The notes under the pieces were generated by a model. The model did not search any database. It was given only the letters and a program-made list of their open reading frames with translations, and had not been told where the DNA came from. Both the position numbers and the translations under genes were made by a program. A stretch of DNA of 8,508 nucleotides from Aquificales bacterium (lineage in GTDB: Bacteria; Aquificota; Aquificia; Aquificales; Aquificaceae), in the NCBI GenBank assembly GCA_015491275.1, contig WFWF01000150.1:1-8508 (forward strand). Direction: 5' to 3'. Shown here piece by piece: positions 5,759 to 8,508 of the stretch (its first letter is position 1; every line of letters begins with the position of its first letter).

Positions 5759-6498
5759 CACAGTTTCTCCTCCATATAATTATAGATGCATAATGTATTT
5801 TCGGGATTTAGTTCCTCAGCCCTTGCTTCCGGATTTATACCGCACTTACTAAGAACATGTTCTTTCACCTTTTTCCTCAGCATCTTCCTCCTATCCGCAA
5901 ATAGCATCTTAAGGAGTTTAACATATTTGTCCGTATCTATATCCTCTCCCTTATGTATTCTTTTCATCTTTATTAAACCTGAATTTACCTTCGGAGGAGG
6001 TCTGAAAAATCTAGGCGGTACCGTCATAACATACTCAACCTCATAAAAGCTTCTTACAAGAAGAGACAGCCAACCGACATTCCTTTTTCCCTCTATTCTC
6101 TCCGCAACTTCTTTCTGCAAGAGAAAACACGCCTCCTTTATACACACCCTGTGCCTTATAACATTCTCAATTATGAAGGAATAGGCATTATAGGGAAGGT
6201 TACCTATTACATAAAGATCATCCCCCAAGGAACAAAACCCATAGTATCGCGCATCAGCCTCAACAACTTCAAGTCTCTCATCCTTTATGCTTTTTAACAC
6301 CTCTATCATCCCCTTATCTATCTCTACAACGACAAGTCTTTTCATCTCTCTTTTCAGTAGCTCACGGGTTAAATTTCCCGTGCCTCCGCCTATCTCCACA
6401 ACGGTATCATTCTTGCTGAAATTTAAACATTTACTGATCCTTTTCAGCACGCCCCCCGACACAAGAATATGCTGACCGAGGGATTTTTTCAGTTTCAT
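5758..6498 (-). CDS. rsmA (ksgA): 16S rRNA (adenine1518-N6/adenine1519-N6)-dimethyltransferase
   Basis: RsmA/KsgA uses S-adenosylmethionine to dimethylate two adjacent adenines in the 3'-terminal hairpin loop of 16S rRNA, a late checkpoint in 30S assembly. From the Met at 6498: KKSLGQHIL at 4-12 (family GQxFL), SAM loop VEIGGGTGNLT at 34-44, acidic VVEID at 57-61, catalytic-site NLPYN at 100-104 and the VPPRFFRPPPKVNS region at 160-173. FADRRKMLRKK at 200-210 marks the C-terminal RNA-binding domain. This gives 246 residues, close to other thermophile versions. The frame also has an ATG at 6513, which would add MILPV, but MKLKKSLGQ is the normal family N-terminus and the upstream ATG falls inside a good -10 candidate. 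Neither start has an SD. The stop overlaps the speE ATG by one base. Confidence 0.95.
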   Translation of the reverse strand: MKLKKSLGQHILVSGGVLKRISKCLNFSKNDTVVEIGGGTGNLTRELLKREMKRLVVVEIDKGMIEVLKSIKDERLEVVEADARYYGFCSLGDDLYVIGNLPYNAYSFIIENVIRHRVCIKEACFLLQKEVAERIEGKRNVGWLSLLVRSFYEVEYVMTVPPRFFRPPPKVNSGLIKMKRIHKGEDIDTDKYVKLLKMLFADRRKMLRKKVKEHVLSKCGINPEARAEELNPENTLCIYNYMEEKL

Positions 6499-6508
6499 AA
6501 CAGGCAAT

Positions 6509-6538
6509 ATCATATAATTTATCTGAAATGTTTAACAA
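6509..6538 (-). promoter_or_regulatory. Candidate ksgA promoter giving a leaderless or near-leaderless mRNA
   Basis: The - strand reads TTGTTA (6538-6533), 18 bases, then TATGAT (6514-6509), and 10 bases later the ATG at 6498. The -10 has five of six consensus bases and the -35 four of six. The spacing would place the transcription start at or just before the chosen start codon, which has no SD. The -35 lies within the start of the divergent carboxylase gene. Confidence 0.4.
6513..6518 (+). promoter_or_regulatory. Candidate -10 box for the biotin carboxylase gene
   Basis: A perfect TATAAT ends 9 bases before the carboxylase ATG at 6528. No SD is visible between them (TTTATCTGA then AATG). 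A start site about 7-9 bases after the box would coincide with the ATG, so the message would be leaderless. No convincing -35 is present at 16-18 bases (CAGTTT region), a weakness of this call. It overlaps the opposing ksgA -10 candidate. Confidence 0.4.
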
Positions 6539-7955
6539 GATTCTTATAGCAAACAGAGGAGAGGTAGCGGTAAGGATAATAAGGACATGTAGGGAAATGA
6601 ACATAAAAACGGTAGCCATATTCTCCGAGGTTGATGCAAGGTCCATACATGTAAAAAAAGCGGATGAAGCCTATCTTATACCCGGTGATCCTTTGCTTGC
6701 ATATCTTGACTATGTAAGAATAGTTGACCTTGCAAAACAGGTAGGAGCGGATGCAATACACCCAGGTTACGGGTTTCTTGCAGAAAACCCCGACTTTGCA
6801 AGATACAGCAGGAAAAGGGGGATAACCCTTATAGGCCCTACACCAGAACAGATTGAGATGTTCGGAGATAAGGTTAAAGCAAAAAAACTTGTAAAAGAGG
6901 CAGGTCTTCCGACCATTCCCGGTACTGAGGAGCCCGTAAAGGATGTGGATGACGCCCTTCACTGCGCAAGGGAGATAGGATTCCCCGTGATGCTAAAAGC
7001 CGCATACGGCGGTGGCGGAAGAGGTATGAGAGTTGTAAGGAATGAAGAAGAACTTAAATCCATGTTTGAATCCGCCTATAACGAAGCCAAAATCTTCTTC
7101 GGTATAGGTGATCTCTTTATAGAGAAGTATCTTGAAAATCCGAAACATATAGAAGTACAAATAATAGGAGACAAATACGGTAATATTATTCATCTTGGTG
7201 AGAGGGACTGTTCCATACAGAGAAGACATCAAAAGCTTATAGAAATATGTCCGTCTCCTGCCCTGCCAGCAAAGTTGAGAACAAAGATTCTCGGGAGTGC
7301 TGTTAATGCCTTAATGAAGATAGGTTATGAAAATGCGGGTACTATGGAATTCCTCGTTGATATTAATACGGGAGAATTCTACTTCATAGAAATGAATACG
7401 AGACTTCAGGTTGAACATACTATAACGGAATTGATAACTGGTATAGATATTGTTGAACTAATGATAAAGATAGCTGCGGGCGAACCCTTACCTTATCTTC
7501 AAAGCGATATTGACTTCAGAGGTTATGCAATACAGTTCAGGATAAATGCGGAAGATCCAAAGAACAACTTTGCACCATCACCCGGAAAGATAACTGCCTA
7601 CTATTCACCAGGCGGTCCCGGTGTACGGATGGATGCGGGAGTCTATAAAGATTTCATAATTCCGCCTTATTATGATTCCCTTATAGCAAAGATGTGCGTA
7701 TGGGCACTTACATGGGAAAGGGCTGTTAACAGGGCAAGAAGGGCACTTGATGAGTTCGTTATAAGGGGAGTTCCTACCAATATACCCCTTCACAGGGAAA
7801 TAATAAGGGATGAACAATTCATAAAAGGCAACTTCGGTGTTAAATTCTTGGAGGAAAGATTGCCTCATTATGACTTTGAAATAGAAGGTGAAAAACCTAA
7901 GGAGGATGTAGCTTTGGCAATTTCTGCAGCTCTCGCTGCCTACTACGGCTTATAA
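6528..7955 (+). CDS. Biotin carboxylase subunit of a 2-oxoacid (probably pyruvate) carboxylase
   Basis: This subunit uses ATP and bicarbonate to carboxylate biotin on a partner carrier protein. It shows IANRGEVAVRII at 7-18, HPGYGFLAEN at 78-87, ATP-grasp lid AYGGGGRGMR at 159-168, HLGERDCSIQRRHQK at 222-236, and metal ligands E276 and E288. The catalytic loop NTRLQVEHTITE is at 290-301 (R292, E296), and R338 is in FRINAEDP. At 475 residues it exceeds the roughly 447 of acetyl-CoA carboxylase AccC, and it ends EDVALAISAALAAYYGL, like separate pyruvate carboxylase A subunits and the Hydrogenobacter 2-oxoglutarate carboxylase small subunit CfiB. Thr298 in VEHT-TE is what single-chain pyruvate carboxylases have, whereas AccC has Pro, so I lean to pyruvate carboxylase. 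The carboxyltransferase/biotin-carrier subunit is not in this window. There is no SD (see promoter). The stop overlaps the convergent lipoprotein gene by 13 bases. Confidence 0.9.
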   Translation: MFNKILIANRGEVAVRIIRTCREMNIKTVAIFSEVDARSIHVKKADEAYLIPGDPLLAYLDYVRIVDLAKQVGADAIHPGYGFLAENPDFARYSRKRGITLIGPTPEQIEMFGDKVKAKKLVKEAGLPTIPGTEEPVKDVDDALHCAREIGFPVMLKAAYGGGGRGMRVVRNEEELKSMFESAYNEAKIFFGIGDLFIEKYLENPKHIEVQIIGDKYGNIIHLGERDCSIQRRHQKLIEICPSPALPAKLRTKILGSAVNALMKIGYENAGTMEFLVDINTGEFYFIEMNTRLQVEHTITELITGIDIVELMIKIAAGEPLPYLQSDIDFRGYAIQFRINAEDPKNNFAPSPGKITAYYSPGGPGVRMDAGVYKDFIIPPYYDSLIAKMCVWALTWERAVNRARRALDEFVIRGVPTNIPLHREIIRDEQFIKGNFGVKFLEERLPHYDFEIEGEKPKEDVALAISAALAAYYGL

Positions 7956-8449
7956 GGACCCACACAGAGTATATAAGGTTCACTCTCCCTGTCCCCCACC
8001 ACACCTGTTATTGCATAACATTTTCTGCTTTCATACCTTTTTATAACTATTTTGTCACCCTCAATCCTTTTACCCAGATTAACATATATCCACTTTCTTC
8101 TGTAAGGGTACACATAGTATCTGGAAAACCCGCTCGGATACACCTCAACCAACTTGCTACCTTCTTTCACAACAACAAAGGGCTTAAGGAGTAGTGCTTC
8201 ACCAACACATACCCTATCCTTATCCTTACCCCTTAATATCTCAAAACAGAATCCCTTTCTTTCCTTCCTGTACCACACGCCCTTATAAAAAACAAATCCT
8301 TTTACCTTTATATCCTCCCTTGAGATAACATAAACACCCTCACCCACCCTCTTAACATAGTAGGATCTTTCCACGGGAGGTATGGGATGCTTCTTGATAC
8401 CGCAGGATAATACAATCAATCCAATCATTAACAAGAATATCTTCCTCAT
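7943..8449 (-). CDS. Predicted lipoprotein with two Cys-paired, fibronectin-III-like halves; function unknown
   Basis: 168 residues. A signal peptide with basic start MRK and hydrophobic core ends in lipobox VLSC (Cys16), followed by GIKKHPIPP, which resembles the CG-x-K-x-P-x-x-P start seen in LptM/YifL-like and other small lipoproteins. The mature part is beta-rich, with many Tyr, Val and Lys residues. Two segments share a pattern: Cys68-FEI ... VCVG (Cys81) and Cys144-YAI ... LCVG (Cys162). The second, with CYAITGVVGDRESEP, looks like the last strands of a fibronectin-III domain (YxVxAV-G-ES). I infer two degenerate FnIII-like repeats, each possibly closed by a disulfide. It is presumably anchored on the periplasmic or outer membrane side. 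I do not recognise a family function. No SD precedes the ATG, only AT-rich DNA. The 3' end overlaps the convergent carboxylase by 13 bases. Confidence 0.75.
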   Translation of the reverse strand: MRKIFLLMIGLIVLSCGIKKHPIPPVERSYYVKRVGEGVYVISREDIKVKGFVFYKGVWYRKERKGFCFEILRGKDKDRVCVGEALLLKPFVVVKEGSKLVEVYPSGFSRYYVYPYRRKWIYVNLGKRIEGDKIVIKRYESRKCYAITGVVGDRESEPYILCVGPYKP

Positions 8450-8490
8450 TTTCTTTTATTATTATTTAATAACATTAAGGAGGTAAGGGT
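8450..8490. promoter_or_regulatory. AT-rich divergent promoter region
   Basis: These 41 bases separate the lipoprotein start (-) from the next gene (+). The stretch 8451-8475 is almost pure A/T, with several overlapping hexamers close to TATAAT on + (TATTAT at 8457-8462 and 8460-8465, TTTAAT at 8465-8470) and TAATAA-type boxes on -. It must hold any private promoters of both genes, but I cannot assign a single -35/-10 pair. Confidence 0.3.
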
Positions 8491-8508
8491 ATGGGTAAAG
8501 ATATAATC
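8491..8508 (+). CDS. Start of an unidentified protein (first six codons, cut by window end)
   Basis: ATG at 8491 is preceded by AAGGAGGT, a near-perfect SD with about 6-7 bases of spacing, and by an AT-rich region that can hold a promoter. Only MGKDII is visible, too little to name the product. The strong SD contrasts with the SD-less lipoprotein gene that diverges from it. The call of a real gene start rests on the SD and spacing alone. Confidence 0.6.

Noticed and set aside
6499..6513. Upstream ATG at 6513 as the ksgA start (adding MILPV).
   Set aside because: No SD, it falls inside a -10 candidate, and the family N-terminus begins at the Met at 6498. It cannot be fully excluded.
6519..6962. 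147-codon open frame on the - strand inside the biotin carboxylase.
   Set aside because: It is rich in Cys, Tyr and Phe as expected for antisense of this coding sequence, has no SD or motif, and overlaps a well-conserved ATP-grasp domain.
7956..8010. Possible imperfect hairpin after the carboxylase stop (GGAC ... GTCC, CAGAG ... CTCT).
   Set aside because: Pairing needs several bulges, there is no T-run, and it lies in the lipoprotein coding sequence.
1..8508. Search for tRNA genes, CRISPR-like spaced repeats, insertion-sequence ends or transposases.
   Set aside because: No tRNA-like cloverleaf, no regularly spaced repeat and no transposase-like protein was seen; almost every base is in a conserved gene or a short gap.

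Overview
The window reads as chromosomal core DNA of a thermophilic bacterium, most likely an Aquificota member of the Aquificaceae type (Aquifex, Hydrogenobacter, Thermocrinis, Hydrogenivirga). The reasons are a moderately AT-rich sequence with heavy use of ATA (Ile) and AGA/AGG (Arg) codons, Lys/Glu-rich proteins, very tight packing (no gene-free stretch longer than about 70 bases), and protein sequences (KsgA, S6, SpeE, CcsA, a 475-residue biotin carboxylase) that resemble my recollection of Aquificota homologues. No database search was possible, so the genus is open.

Left part, + strand (1-2419): a folC gene (folylpolyglutamate/dihydrofolate synthase) runs in from before the window. Eleven bases after it comes an EAL-HDOD protein whose EAL domain has lost the expected catalytic base. 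These two appear to be one transcription unit. It collides, with no spacer at all, with the 3' end of the cluster on the other strand.

Middle part, - strand (6498 down to 2420): a dense cluster is transcribed in the order ksgA, speE, rpsF, ssb, rpsR, rplI, ccsA. It combines 16S rRNA dimethylation, polyamine synthesis, ribosomal proteins S6, S18 and L9, single-strand DNA binding protein and a cytochrome c heme-attachment membrane protein. Gaps range from an 11-base overlap to 66 bases. The 66-base gap before rpsF holds an extended -10 promoter candidate and a hairpin that can fold together with the Shine-Dalgarno (SD) sequence, a candidate S6:S18 autoregulatory leader. A second possible SD-masking structure lies at the ssb/rpsR border.

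Right part: a biotin carboxylase subunit of the pyruvate/2-oxoacid carboxylase type (+) diverges from ksgA. The two starts are so close, and so lacking in SD sequences, that both mRNAs may be leaderless and share one compact bidirectional promoter. Convergent to it, overlapping by 13 bases, is a small predicted lipoprotein with two Cys-paired, fibronectin-III-like halves. The last 18 bases start another + strand gene with an excellent SD.

I found no defence island, mobile element, CRISPR array, RNA gene or obviously new multi-gene system. The interesting material is regulatory architecture (leaders, leaderless promoters, convergent junctions) and some unusual residues in otherwise familiar proteins.
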